Below, piece by piece: positions 15,140-22,359 of a stretch of DNA of 35,528 nt (within the stretch, counting starts at the first letter, position 1; each line of letters opens with the position of its first letter). The stretch comes from Opitutaceae bacterium (lineage in GTDB: Bacteria > Verrucomicrobiota > Verrucomicrobiae > Opitutales > Opitutaceae). The notes below the pieces were generated by a model, which was not told the origin of the DNA, searched no databases, and saw nothing but the letters and a program-made list of their open reading frames with translations. The stretch is taken from positions 1 through 35,528 of the forward strand of contig JAISAX010000592.1 in assembly GCA_031266495.1 (NCBI GenBank), given 5' to 3'. The translations under genes were made by a program, and so were the position numbers.

Positions 15140-15404
15140 CCGGACGCAAACCGGGGCCACCCTTGTTGATGCGGCCATTGCGCAACTCCGACATGTTTGC
15201 GCCGAGCGCGGACAAAAAACGGATCTGGCACGTTTTCTCTACGGCGAGTCCCCCGACGCGCTGCGGGTCGGGCAGATCAAGGTCGCGGAATTGCTTCGGC
15301 AACGCTATTCCCCTAACGCCGAACTGCTTCTTTCGGCCAGGGAATGGGCTAAAAAACGCCACGGAATCGACATTCTGAAATCGCCCAAAACAGGCAATAC
15401 TTAG
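15090..15404 (+). CDS. Possible HTH-type regulator, 104 aa
   Basis: A basic N-terminal tail (MASKTVSRKATKSATANRTQ) precedes a compact helical domain: DAAIAQLRHVCAERGQKTDLARFLYGESPDALRVGQIKVAELLRQRYSPNAELLLSAREWAKK in segments. KTDLARFLYGE-type spacing resembles the first part of Cro/repressor HTH domains, and such domains often end in 'P-ae-ll-la-W', but the match is weak. It is of interest because it lies just upstream of the palindromic site at 15445 and so is a candidate for the protein that binds it. Confidence 0.62.
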   Translation: MASKTVSRKATKSATANRTQTGATLVDAAIAQLRHVCAERGQKTDLARFLYGESPDALRVGQIKVAELLRQRYSPNAELLLSAREWAKKRHGIDILKSPKTGNT

Positions 15405-15444
15405 TTATTCATAAACAAGTATATATCAGCATATTAAAAATCTC

Positions 15445-15461
15445 ATGATTAACTTAATCAT
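15445..15461. promoter_or_regulatory. Palindromic operator-like site, copy 2
   Basis: Perfect palindrome ATGATTAA-C-TTAATCAT, extended to 19 bp by flanking C/G. It lies in the AT-rich 98-bp gap between the 104-aa gene and the 257-aa gene, upstream of a hairpin at 15473. It is likely an operator for the 15503 gene. Confidence 0.78.
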
Positions 15462-15472
15462 GGCTTGCAATG

Positions 15473-15490
15473 CCTAGCGCATTCGCTAGG
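15473..15490 (+). promoter_or_regulatory. Inverted repeat in the leader of the 257-aa gene
   Basis: Perfect 7-bp inverted repeat CCTAGCG/CGCTAGG with a 4-nt loop, between the palindrome and the ATG at 15503. There is no T tract, so it is not a terminator. It may be a second operator or an mRNA leader hairpin, and it argues for the start at 15503 over 15470. Confidence 0.45.
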
Positions 15491-15502
15491 TTATGGGTTG
15501 CT

Positions 15503-16276
15503 ATGGAATCCATCCAAAACACCACCAACGAAAAAATCGAACTGGCGAGCCATGAACGCGCCCGCTTGTCCTATAGCGAACGCGCCCGGATTGACGGCAA
15601 CGCCATTGACCGCCTCGCCTTCGCCATCGCCTCACGCGTTGCGCGTGATTACTTCGCGCGCCTCATGTCATGGCAGGGGCAAGCGCGCAACGACATTGTC
15701 CTTGTGATCCATGCGCGAGAAACCGCCCGCGCTGGCAAGCGCAAGTTGCCGCATGTCTACATGGAAAGCGAAAGCGGTTTTGCGCGTGCGTGCGTTGAGC
15801 CGTCCACCCTGGAAGAAATGGCGCTCGCCGCTCGCGCAACCTTGCTTGCGGGCGGAGCGAAAGAGAATGAACGCCATGCGGACGAAACCATGCGCCTTGC
15901 ATTCCGCCAAGCTCGCCGCGCACTCAATCGCGAACGCGAACAGTCACTTGACGCGCTTGGAATCGAAACAATCCCGAACATCTTTGAGGATGAAGAGTTG
16001 CGGGCGATTGACGCCAAGCGCCGGTTTCTCGCCATCGCCCGCATCTATTGCGCGAAACGGCGTGCCGTATTCGCTTACTGGAAACAAACAGGCTCGCGCA
16101 AGTGGCGGGCGGGTTTCATTGCCGATTGCGCACTACTGCGAACCGCCTTTGCTGTATCAATGAATTCAGGACACGGACGAGATGCGAGCAAGGGAAGCGC
16201 GTTTCGTGAGCGCGTGCGCCAGTTACGAAACCGCATCGAAAGCGGGCAGCTTGCCATTGCGCTTGCGAATAACTGA
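15503..16276 (+). CDS. Unknown protein, 257 aa
   Basis: No family recognised. Ala/Arg-rich and helical throughout, with DGNAIDRLAFAIASRVARDYF early, an Arg-rich middle (AFRQARRALNREREQ) and a C-terminal helix (SAFRERVRQLRNRIESGQL). Such a basic, helical protein could bind nucleic acid. It stands alone between a palindromic site and a strong terminator (16303), so it is separately regulated. ATG at 15470 would add 11 residues but falls inside the leader hairpin. Its stop codon is part of a 31-nt element repeated at 16403. Confidence 0.68.
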   Translation: MESIQNTTNEKIELASHERARLSYSERARIDGNAIDRLAFAIASRVARDYFARLMSWQGQARNDIVLVIHARETARAGKRKLPHVYMESESGFARACVEPSTLEEMALAARATLLAGGAKENERHADETMRLAFRQARRALNREREQSLDALGIETIPNIFEDEELRAIDAKRRFLAIARIYCAKRRAVFAYWKQTGSRKWRAGFIADCALLRTAFAVSMNSGHGRDASKGSAFRERVRQLRNRIESGQLAIALANN

Positions 16277-16295
16277 CACGCCAAAGGTATATATT
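16265..16295 (+). repeat. 31-nt repeated element, copy A
   Basis: Shares GCGAATAACTGAC, an 8-nt spacer and GGTATATA with copy B at 16403; 25 of 31 positions are identical. It overlaps the stop codon of the 257-aa gene and lies just before a terminator, so it is unlikely to drive a gene itself. It may be a duplicated copy of B. Confidence 0.6.
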
Positions 16296-16302
16296 GAAGG
16301 CG

Positions 16303-16332
16303 AAAAGGCCGGGCAAAACGCCCGGCCTTTTT
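16303..16332 (+). terminator. Strong intrinsic terminator
   Basis: A 12-bp perfect stem (AAAAGGCCGGGC, 16303-16314, with GCCCGGCCTTTT, 16320-16331), loop AAAAC, then T and C. It ends the transcript of the 257-aa gene and isolates the next gene. Confidence 0.92.
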
Positions 16333-16374
16333 CGTGTTCCCGTTTGGACATAGCAACTTCGCTGCCGTCTTCCC

Positions 16375-16391
16375 GTGATTAAATTAATCAT
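16375..16391. promoter_or_regulatory. Palindromic operator-like site, copy 3
   Basis: GTGATTAA-A-TTAATCAT: the 15-bp core TGATTAA-A-TTAATCA is perfect and only the outermost pair differs. It lies between the terminator at 16303 and the promoter-like element at 16403. Confidence 0.78.
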
Positions 16392-16402
16392 GGGGGACGG
16401 TG

Positions 16403-16433
16403 GCGAATAACTGACGGTCAAACGGTATATACT
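16403..16433 (+). promoter_or_regulatory. Promoter-like element, copy B
   Basis: 31-nt element (GCGAATAACTGAC, 8 nt, GGTATATACT) ending in a good -10-type sequence TATACT (16428-16433). A start about 7 nt later would leave only a few bases before the ATG at 16445, or about 30 before the ATG at 16472. No good -35 is seen at the usual distance. Confidence 0.5.
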
Positions 16434-16444
16434 ACAAGCCAATC

Positions 16445-17302
16445 ATGGCTGGAAAACTTCCCGTAATTCCCATGAGCACCAAATCCACCAAGAAAAAAAC
16501 CGCGCCCGCCACCGTCTCCATTATCAGCATGGCGGAAATCGAAAAGCTCGACCGCAAGGCCACTGTGGCGCTTGTGGTCGAACAAAGCACCATCGCACGT
16601 CGCGCCTATGTCGCCACCGCGAAGGCAATCATCCGCCTGACCAAGCTCCTCGAAGGAACGAAGGATACGCTGTTCGGTGTGCTCGGCAAGGCGGGCGTCT
16701 CCGTATCCAACATCAAAAACGGCCAGCAACTCGCCCGCGTGTGGGCGTCGCTCGTCGTGCCCGGACACATGAGCGAAGGGCAGTTCAATGAATTGCTCTT
16801 CCTTGATGCTGTCGCGATCAACAAAATCATCCGCGAACACGGCGTGGCGAAGCTCAAACCGATCCTCGGCGACCTCGAAGAGGTCTCACATTTCGCCGAG
16901 CATGGCGTGACGCGTGCCGAAAAGCAGAAAGCGGAGGAAGCGAAAAAAGCCGCCTCAGCTCCCGTCACTCCCGCCACCAAAGCCACGGCGGGAAATGCCG
17001 CGCACGGCAAGGTCACTGCCTCTGCCTCGGTGTCTTCGGACAAATCCGCCGTCAAAGACAACGCCTCCTCACCCGAACCCACTGCCACGCCGTCCGCGCC
17101 TGTCGTCACCGCGATGCCGCGTGATCCGCTCGTGGAATTCGGCAAACTCTGCGACATGCTCATGAAGGCCGGCGAAGAATTGGCGCGAACCGCCGACGAA
17201 ACCATCATCACGAAGGCGATGGAGCGCCTCGCGTCCGTTGGCCGCGCCTTGCAGGAAGCCGCCGAGGCGGCCGGGAAGGGCGCTCTCGCCAGCGCCGCCT
17301 GA
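16445..17302 (+). CDS. Unknown protein with Ala/Pro/Ser linker, 285 aa
   Basis: No family recognised. A basic N-terminal tail (STKSTKKKTAPATVS) leads into a helical domain (DRKATVALVVEQSTIARRAY to LFGVLGKAGVSVSNIKNGQQ, then NELLFLDAVAINKIIREHGV). A long low-complexity linker (~155-225, Ala/Pro/Thr/Ser/Lys) and a C-terminal helix (EFGKLCDMLMKAGEELA) follow. The linker suggests two binding modules. It is a single-gene unit between terminators and behind both a palindrome and a TATACT-bearing element, so probably strongly and separately controlled. ATG at 16472 is an alternative start that gives a more usual leader length. Confidence 0.7.
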   Translation: MAGKLPVIPMSTKSTKKKTAPATVSIISMAEIEKLDRKATVALVVEQSTIARRAYVATAKAIIRLTKLLEGTKDTLFGVLGKAGVSVSNIKNGQQLARVWASLVVPGHMSEGQFNELLFLDAVAINKIIREHGVAKLKPILGDLEEVSHFAEHGVTRAEKQKAEEAKKAASAPVTPATKATAGNAAHGKVTASASVSSDKSAVKDNASSPEPTATPSAPVVTAMPRDPLVEFGKLCDMLMKAGEELARTADETIITKAMERLASVGRALQEAAEAAGKGALASAA

Positions 17303-17328
17303 TAGTATTCAGAGTTAAATTACACACG

Positions 17329-17363
17329 GCAGACTCCCGAGAGGGAGCCTGCTTTCTTTTTTT
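17329..17363 (+). terminator. Intrinsic terminator
   Basis: A 10-bp stem with one mismatch (GCAGACTCCC, 17329-17338, with GGGAGCCTGC, 17343-17352), loop GAGA, followed by TTTCTTTTTTT. It ends the 285-aa gene's transcript. The 116 bp between it and the clamp start hold no clear promoter. Confidence 0.9.
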
Positions 17364-17479
17364 AAATCAGACGCCGTGGCGTTTTCAGCGGGCGAGCGGC
17401 CTTCCTCAAAACTTACCGCCGCCGCGCTATTCCCATGTGCGCACATACCAACCTATTCATTCACCAACAACCGGCAGCC

Positions 17480-18673
17480 ATGCCACTCGTTCTCCCACTC
17501 TCCGACCTCGATCTCTTCATTCGCGTCGCCCGAAAAATTTCCAAAAAAACGGACCCGGAAATTTTCAACGGAATCCTGTTTCATAACGGAACGCTCACCT
17601 GCCGTTCGTTCACCTGCTCCATCCATCTCACCGTTGCGGGAGCGGGCGCGCATACGCCGTTTGTCCTCAACCGGACGGATCTGGCCGAATTCATCAAAAT
17701 GGCCGACATGGGCACAAGCGTCAGCTTGCATGAAGCCGGATGCGTTGAATTGACCGTGGCCGGAGTGCCAGCCAGCAAAACACTTGTTCCTCTCGATGCG
17801 GATCGCTTCCCGGAAGTGTTTCCCTCCAAACCACGGTTTTCGGGGGAATATGTATCCGCCCCTCAATACATCGATCTCGCCGGGCTGACCGACATCAGGC
17901 AAGCTCTCACCTGTGCCTCGGACAGTGAGACACGCGCCATTTTGAACAGCATCCTTTTCCGCCCGGTTTCACGCGGCCAGGTGCGCATTGGCGGCACGGA
18001 TGGGCATCGCCTTTTCTACAGCGCCCCCTATTACTTTACGGGATTGGAACATGAACTGGTGCTTCCGGCGCTCCCTGTATTCGAAATGGCATGGCCCTGG
18101 ATCGATACATGGATGCTCGACTACACAATAGTCGAAAAAGAGATTCAGGGATCAGGCAAGCCGGATACGAAAATCGAGCCTGAATTTATCCGCATCCGGA
18201 CAGGTGCGTGGACGATTGTAACCAAAAGCGTCACGGATTCCAGGTATCCCGATTTCAACCACGTTCTCAGAAAAGACCCGCCCTTGGCCTCCGCACGATT
18301 TAAGGATGCGGATACCGTAAAACGGCTCCGCAAGACGCTCACCCAATTACAGCGCGGGAACAATGGGGCGCATGTGATAGAGATTTGTATCAACGGGGAG
18401 GTCACTCTGTCGCGAGATGGCATTATCATTCCGGTCCCCGGAACCGAAATCTCGAAGGCCGAAAATATCCCGGCCATCCGGGCGGCGTTTAATGCCGACC
18501 TTCTCACCGCCGTGATTCCCGAAAATGCAACCGGCATCGAGCTTCGGGGTGTCGGTGCTCCCGGAACGATCCTCACCAACACCAGAGGGCTGTTTCTCCT
18601 GATGCCTGTCCAAGCGGCGGTGCCGCAATCCCCGGACGCCTCCGCCGAGACCCCGACCGAGGCCAAAGCCTGA
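17480..18673 (+). CDS. dnaN: DnaN-like DNA polymerase sliding clamp, 397 aa
   Basis: Phage-encoded processivity clamp. It matches the bacterial beta clamp in length and in several marks: a middle region CASDSETRAILNSILFRPVSRGQVRIGGTDGHRLFYS given here in parts (ASDSETRAILNSILF, IGGTDGHRLFYS), the VTDSRYPDFNHVL segment that mirrors the E. coli-type RFPDY motif, and the C-terminal domain ending ILTNTRGLFLLMPVQ. It would ring DNA and hold a polymerase, probably the host's, since no polymerase is seen here. The frame extends to ATG 17435; the start at 17480 gives a normal clamp N-terminus. The C-terminal ~15 residues are an unrelated acidic Pro/Ala tail. The stop overlaps a palindromic site. Confidence 0.86.
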   Translation: MPLVLPLSDLDLFIRVARKISKKTDPEIFNGILFHNGTLTCRSFTCSIHLTVAGAGAHTPFVLNRTDLAEFIKMADMGTSVSLHEAGCVELTVAGVPASKTLVPLDADRFPEVFPSKPRFSGEYVSAPQYIDLAGLTDIRQALTCASDSETRAILNSILFRPVSRGQVRIGGTDGHRLFYSAPYYFTGLEHELVLPALPVFEMAWPWIDTWMLDYTIVEKEIQGSGKPDTKIEPEFIRIRTGAWTIVTKSVTDSRYPDFNHVLRKDPPLASARFKDADTVKRLRKTLTQLQRGNNGAHVIEICINGEVTLSRDGIIIPVPGTEISKAENIPAIRAAFNADLLTAVIPENATGIELRGVGAPGTILTNTRGLFLLMPVQAAVPQSPDASAETPTEAKA

Positions 18674-18691
18674 TGATTAATTTAATCATCA
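18671..18691. promoter_or_regulatory. Palindromic operator-like site, copy 4
   Basis: The core 18673-18689 is ATGATTAA-T-TTAATCAT, and the symmetry runs on to 21 bp (18671-18691). It includes the clamp's TGA stop codon and lies 18 bp before the ATG of the next small gene, so it may control the long early-type operon that follows. Confidence 0.78.
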
Positions 18692-18708
18692 TCTGAAACC
18701 AAACCACC

Positions 18709-18867
18709 ATGACATACAGAACATTCGTTAAGAAGTTCAGGAAATCCTACAATGCGCCTGTCTCCGCCGCTTTTCTGAAAGCGCAGTATGAAATGCTCAT
18801 GAGCGGAATCCGCGATGTCCGCATTCATGACACAGCCCTCGTCGTGTTCTGCTGCACCGCGAAGTAA
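18709..18867 (+). CDS. Small unknown protein, 52 aa
   Basis: Translates as MTYRTFVKKFRKSYNAP, then a helix (AAFLKAQYEMLMSGIRDVRI) and a hydrophobic end (HDTALVVFCCTAK). It is basic at the N-terminus. It has its own ATG after CCACC, sits between the palindrome and the 296-aa gene, and has a normal spacing to both. No family is recognised, but it fits the run of small genes that follows. Confidence 0.55.
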   Translation: MTYRTFVKKFRKSYNAPVSAAFLKAQYEMLMSGIRDVRIHDTALVVFCCTAK

Positions 18868-18899
18868 CTCAGCAATACAGAACCCGGAATTCATCCATC

Positions 18900-19790
18900 A
18901 TGACCACATCAACCGACCTGACAAAAAAAATTCTCGTGGTCGATCTTTCTATCGGGTGCCTCGGAACGAGCACAACCGATACGGAGGCGACCAATGAGGT
19001 TATCAAAAAAAACGCAGCTTCCCATGACGCGGGACGCTTTTCCAAAAACCTTTTGAAGGAACCGCTCGCCCCGATCAAGCGCATCATGGGCAAGGCACGC
19101 CGCCTGCATCGTGAATACACGCTGCCCGGCCTCTCACGCGGACTCAACGTGCTGCCCGTGTCATTGCACGCCAAATACACCGAACTGATGACGGCCAAGC
19201 AGACGGAATATTTCGAGGCCGTCGCGGTTTTCAGGTCCGGTTACGAGACGCACAAGGCCGATGACCAGAACAAGCTCGGCACGCTGTTCCGCCCGTCCGA
19301 TTATCCGCCCGCCGAAACGCTGGACCGGTATTTCAAGTTCGACTTCACCGTGCTCGACATGCCGCAGGGCGATTTCCAGCGCCTCGATGGCATCTATTCG
19401 GTGCGCGCCCAAGAATTGAAGGCGAACTACGAAAAACGAATGCAGGAGATCGGCGAGACTGCCGCCAATACCGTGCGCAAGACGCTGGCCGAATTGATCG
19501 GCAAAGTAGCCGAGCGCCTCAGCGATCCGGAAGCGAAGGTTTACGACAGCCTGCTGCAAAATCTCCGCGACTACCTCGCCATGGTACCGGCCCTCAACGT
19601 GACCAACGATCCCGAGGTCGAGTTGGTACGCGCCGAGGCGCTGCAAAAGCTCGATGTGAGTACGGAGATGCTGCGCAAGAGCCAGTTCGCCCGCGAGCAG
19701 ACCGCCCTTTCCGCGCAGTCGATCGTCAAGCGGTTCGGCGCTTCGGGTATCCGAAAGTTCGCGACATCGGCTGACACCGCAGCAGCCTGA
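18900..19790 (+). CDS. Widespread uncharacterised phage protein, 296 aa
   Basis: Helical, charged protein. The sequence order (DLSIGCLGTST, then AGRFSKNLLKEPLAPIKRI, ARRLHREYTLPGLSRGLNVL, KLGTLFRPSDYPPAETL, FDFTVLDMPQGDFQRLD) is a pattern I know from hypothetical proteins found beside AAA+ ATPases or recombination genes in many phages, sometimes labelled DUF3150-like; I am not certain of that name. The C-terminal half is a long helical region. No catalytic motif is visible. It begins the main run of early-type genes. Confidence 0.72.
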   Translation: MTTSTDLTKKILVVDLSIGCLGTSTTDTEATNEVIKKNAASHDAGRFSKNLLKEPLAPIKRIMGKARRLHREYTLPGLSRGLNVLPVSLHAKYTELMTAKQTEYFEAVAVFRSGYETHKADDQNKLGTLFRPSDYPPAETLDRYFKFDFTVLDMPQGDFQRLDGIYSVRAQELKANYEKRMQEIGETAANTVRKTLAELIGKVAERLSDPEAKVYDSLLQNLRDYLAMVPALNVTNDPEVELVRAEALQKLDVSTEMLRKSQFAREQTALSAQSIVKRFGASGIRKFATSADTAAA

Positions 19791-19832
19791 TCCATCCCCT
19801 TCCCTGCACGTCAACCTGACCAATATACGCAT

Positions 19833-20645
19833 ATGCCCACCAAGAAAAAGACCAAGAAATCCGGCAACCGGAAGTCTTCCGCAAAGAAGGCGAGCCCGAC
19901 GAAGAAAAAGAATGTCGCCCCGCCTGTTGCCACCACCGCCGAGCCCACGCCGATCATCATCGCTCCCGTTCCGTCCGCGCCGCCAGTCGAAGCTCCGGAA
20001 TTCAAGGCACACCAGTTCACCCATACCGGCGACGAGGTTCTGATTCTGCGCCGCGTCGAGAAAAATCGAATATCGAAAAAGAATTTTGTCTACCCCAAAG
20101 GCGTAGGACAGGTCGTCATTGCGCTCGACTGGAATACGAACCAGAAATGCGGTGGTGGTCTGCATGGCTGGCCTTGGGGACTCGGTCTCGGCGATGGCAT
20201 GGACTACCAGTTGGACGACGACTGGCTGGTGCTCGGAGCCAAGCCGGAAGATGTCATCGGTGAGTTGGAGAACGGCTGGAAATGCAAATGCCGCACAGCC
20301 ACGATCCGTTACGATGGTCATTTCGCCGGAGCGATGGCGATGATTCGCGACGGTTTCCACAAGGCCATCCAACTCATGGCCAAAGTTGAAATCAATCCGG
20401 CCACCCTGGCGTCTGGTTACTACTCGCAACTCGCGGCGTCTGGTAAAAATTCGGTTGCTGCCGTCGTCGGAAAAGCAGGCCGCGTCAAAGTCGGTGAAAA
20501 CGGCGTATTCGCCATCTCTTACTTCATCAGTGAAGAACAGGGATGGGGAATCGCTGTCGGAAAAGTCGGCGTGGATGGCATCAAGCCTGACACGTGGTAT
20601 GAAACCGCCAACGGAAAGATTGTCGAATCGCCCGACCAGTCCTGA
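19833..20645 (+). CDS. Protein with histone-like tail and CGGGLHG motif, 270 aa
   Basis: The N-terminal ~55 residues are Lys-rich then Pro/Ala-rich (KKTKKSGNRKSSAKKASPTK), like a DNA-binding tail plus linker. The folded part contains NFVYPKGVGQVVIALDWN followed by CGGGLHGWPWGLGLGDG. This belongs to a large uncharacterised bacterial and phage family marked by C-G-x-G-L-H-G, in which the Cys/His pair may bind metal or act in catalysis. Two further Cys follow (WKCKCRTATIRY). Its stop overlaps the macro-domain gene's start, so the two may work together, for example on ADP-ribose. That link is inference. Confidence 0.7.
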   Translation: MPTKKKTKKSGNRKSSAKKASPTKKKNVAPPVATTAEPTPIIIAPVPSAPPVEAPEFKAHQFTHTGDEVLILRRVEKNRISKKNFVYPKGVGQVVIALDWNTNQKCGGGLHGWPWGLGLGDGMDYQLDDDWLVLGAKPEDVIGELENGWKCKCRTATIRYDGHFAGAMAMIRDGFHKAIQLMAKVEINPATLASGYYSQLAASGKNSVAAVVGKAGRVKVGENGVFAISYFISEEQGWGIAVGKVGVDGIKPDTWYETANGKIVESPDQS

Positions 20646-21130
20646 TGATCCCGATCACCTACCTCAAAGGCGACGCCACCCGACCTGTCGGAGACGGGAC
20701 AAAACTCGTCGTCCACTGCTGCAATGACATCGGCGCGTGGGGCGCGGGCTTCGTGCTCGCCCTTTCACGCCGATGGCCGGAGCCGGAATGCTTCTACCGC
20801 CAATGGGCGGAGGGCATCATCACGCGACCGACCTTTGCCCTTGGCGAAGTGCAGGTCGTTCCTGTCGAGGCTGGCATCGCCGTCGTCAATCTCATCGGCC
20901 AGCATGGGACCGGCTGGCGCGATGGCGTTCCGCCGATACGCTATGGCGCTATCACCACCGGGCTCAATCGCCTGCGCACTCGCCAGCTTTGTCTTCATCC
21001 GGGTACCTCGGTTCACATGCCACGCATGGGCTGTGGCCTCGCTGGCGGCGAGTGGTCCCACGTCGAGCGTATCATCATTGATACGCTCTCTAGCCGGGAT
21101 GTCCCGGTTTTTATCTACGATCTACACTAA
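20645..21130 (+). CDS. Macro-domain protein, 161 aa
   Basis: A compact macro domain that binds, and may hydrolyse, ADP-ribose or its derivatives. Visible marks are the N-terminal KGDATRP (8-14) that contacts adenine, HCCNDIGAWGAGF (24-36), the strand region GEVQVVPVEAGIAVVNLIGQHG, and the phosphate loop MPRMGCGLAGGEWSHVE (125-141). The pattern is close to the TARG1/DarG and small phage macro proteins that remove ADP-ribose from DNA or proteins. In a phage it might protect DNA or proteins from an ADP-ribosylating defence. The start codon overlaps the upstream stop. Confidence 0.87.
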   Translation: MIPITYLKGDATRPVGDGTKLVVHCCNDIGAWGAGFVLALSRRWPEPECFYRQWAEGIITRPTFALGEVQVVPVEAGIAVVNLIGQHGTGWRDGVPPIRYGAITTGLNRLRTRQLCLHPGTSVHMPRMGCGLAGGEWSHVERIIIDTLSSRDVPVFIYDLH

Positions 21131-21153
21131 CCCGAATCTGCCTGATTTTAGCC

Positions 21154-21627
21154 ATGAGCCATGTTGTCGAAATAGAAACCGAGGTCCGTGACCTCAACGC
21201 AGTAAAGGCCGCGTGCAAGCGCCTCGGCCTCGAATTTGTCGAAGGCAAAACCAACTATGTCTGGTATGGTCGCCACATGGGCGATTACCCGTTGCCCAAG
21301 GGCGTAAGCCAGGAAGACCTCGGCAAATGCAGCCACGTCGTGCGCGTGCCGGGCGTGCGTTACGAACTCGGCCTTGTCCGCAACCCGGCAACAAACGGCT
21401 ACAAGCTCGCCTTTGATTTCTATGGTCAAGGCAATCTGCACGATGGCCGGAAATTGCAGAAAGCCATCTGCAACCAAAACAAGGACGGCACCTACGACAA
21501 AAAGTGCGGCAAATTCCTGCAAGCCTATGGAGCCGAATTCGCCAAGATGCAGATGCGGGCACGCGGCTACATGGTACAGGAGAAGAAGGTCGGCGATACT
21601 ATCCGGCTGACGGTCACAGGCGTCTGA
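21154..21627 (+). CDS. Ycf35-like protein (DUF1257), 157 aa
   Basis: The N-terminus MSHVVEIETEVRDLNAVKAA and the continuation CKRLGLEFVEGKTNYVWYG match the Ycf35/DUF1257 family, named after a conserved open frame of algal plastids and cyanobacteria. The rest (VVRVPGVRYELGLVRN, YKLAFDFYGQG, Cys-rich GTYDKKCGKFLQAYG, RARGYMVQEKKVGDTIRLTVTG) follows the family order. Its function is unknown. In many genomes it accompanies a DUF2997 protein and a Ycf46-type AAA+ ATPase, and all three occur here within 3.4 kb. Confidence 0.83.
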   Translation: MSHVVEIETEVRDLNAVKAACKRLGLEFVEGKTNYVWYGRHMGDYPLPKGVSQEDLGKCSHVVRVPGVRYELGLVRNPATNGYKLAFDFYGQGNLHDGRKLQKAICNQNKDGTYDKKCGKFLQAYGAEFAKMQMRARGYMVQEKKVGDTIRLTVTGV

Positions 21628-21662
21628 ATACGCACAAACGAAACCATTCACAAAAACGCACC

Positions 21663-21863
21663 ATGAAATCCATCACCGTGGACATTGACCCGCAAGGTCA
21701 GGTCAAAATCGAAACATCCGGCTTCACCGGATCGGCCTGCGAAAAGGCGACTGCCGAGATCGAGAAAGCTCTCGGCCAAAAGACATCCTCCAAAAGAAAG
21801 GCGGAATACTACAAGGCTGGAAACACAAACGTCAGCATCAACGCGGGAGGTTCGAGAAAATGA
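21663..21863 (+). CDS. DUF2997-like protein, 66 aa
   Basis: Small protein MKSITVDIDPQGQVKIETSG, then FTGSACEKATAEIEKALGQK. It fits the DUF2997 pattern: two short strands followed by 'GF-G-x-C-x-x-A-T-x-x-ie-aLG'. The C-terminus is polar. It immediately follows the Ycf35-like gene, its usual partner, and its stop overlaps the next start by 4 bp (ATGA). Confidence 0.8.
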   Translation: MKSITVDIDPQGQVKIETSGFTGSACEKATAEIEKALGQKTSSKRKAEYYKAGNTNVSINAGGSRK

Positions 21864-22210
21864 ATAAAGATAACCATTACTCCGTGATCGTGGTTCCCGA
21901 TACGGCAAAGCAACTTGGCAAGGACTTCGCCAAAGGAGTCATTTGGGAAGCTGCAACCGTACTGCTCATCGTCAGTCTGGTCATTATCGGAATCAATTTT
22001 TTCTACAAAGCCTTCAATGAGATCGATGATTCGGACATCAGTGTCAGCGAACGATCCGGACTGAAAATCCACACCGACGCCAAAACCGGTATCCAGTATT
22101 TCGCGACATCGTCTGGCGGCATCACGCCGCGCCTTGATGAGCGTGGAATGCCGATGCGCAAAGCCGGTTACACGCCGCCGGTACAGCCGGAATCGAGACA
22201 ACCCAAATAA
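21860..22210 (+). CDS. Single-pass membrane protein, 116 aa
   Basis: A membrane segment at about residues 28-48 (WEAATVLLIVSLVIIGINFF) follows an N-terminal cytoplasmic stretch. After it comes a soluble part, ERSGLKIHTDAKTGIQYFAT-SSGGITPRLDERGMP, which resembles DUF6440-type domains (TG-x-QY...G-x-TP-L-D). It would place this part of the cluster at the membrane. It has one of the clear Shine-Dalgarno sequences (GGGAGG about 11 nt upstream), which is inside the coding end of the DUF2997 gene. Confidence 0.72.
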   Translation: MNKDNHYSVIVVPDTAKQLGKDFAKGVIWEAATVLLIVSLVIIGINFFYKAFNEIDDSDISVSERSGLKIHTDAKTGIQYFATSSGGITPRLDERGMPMRKAGYTPPVQPESRQPK

Positions 22211-22229
22211 CTGACACGCTGACGGTCTA
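22204..22229 (+). promoter_or_regulatory. AATAACTGACACGC element, copy C, and following leader
   Basis: AATAACTGACACGC is shared with the element at 16265 and partly with 16403, again at a gene's stop codon. It is followed by GGTCTATCAAGATAAC in place of GGTATATACT. The 149-bp gap to 22360 holds no recognisable gene and is the longest in this operon, so a weak internal promoter is possible. Confidence 0.35.
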
Positions 22230-22359
22230 TCAAGATAACACTTTGAGCGGCGGCGTGGAAAGCAGACACGCATAAGGATGCCAGACGTGGCTATCACCTT
22301 TGGCCGTCAGCCAGCCGGAGTAGCGCCCGGCCCGCTCAACCCATTTTCAAACGTTCGCC

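Noticed and set aside
16265..16295. Element copy A as a working promoter
   Set aside because: A strong terminator begins 8 bp downstream, so no gene could be expressed from it unless a very short RNA is made.
19161..20429. Minus-strand open frame of 422 codons
   Set aside because: It is antisense to two coupled plus-strand genes and has no recognisable domain.
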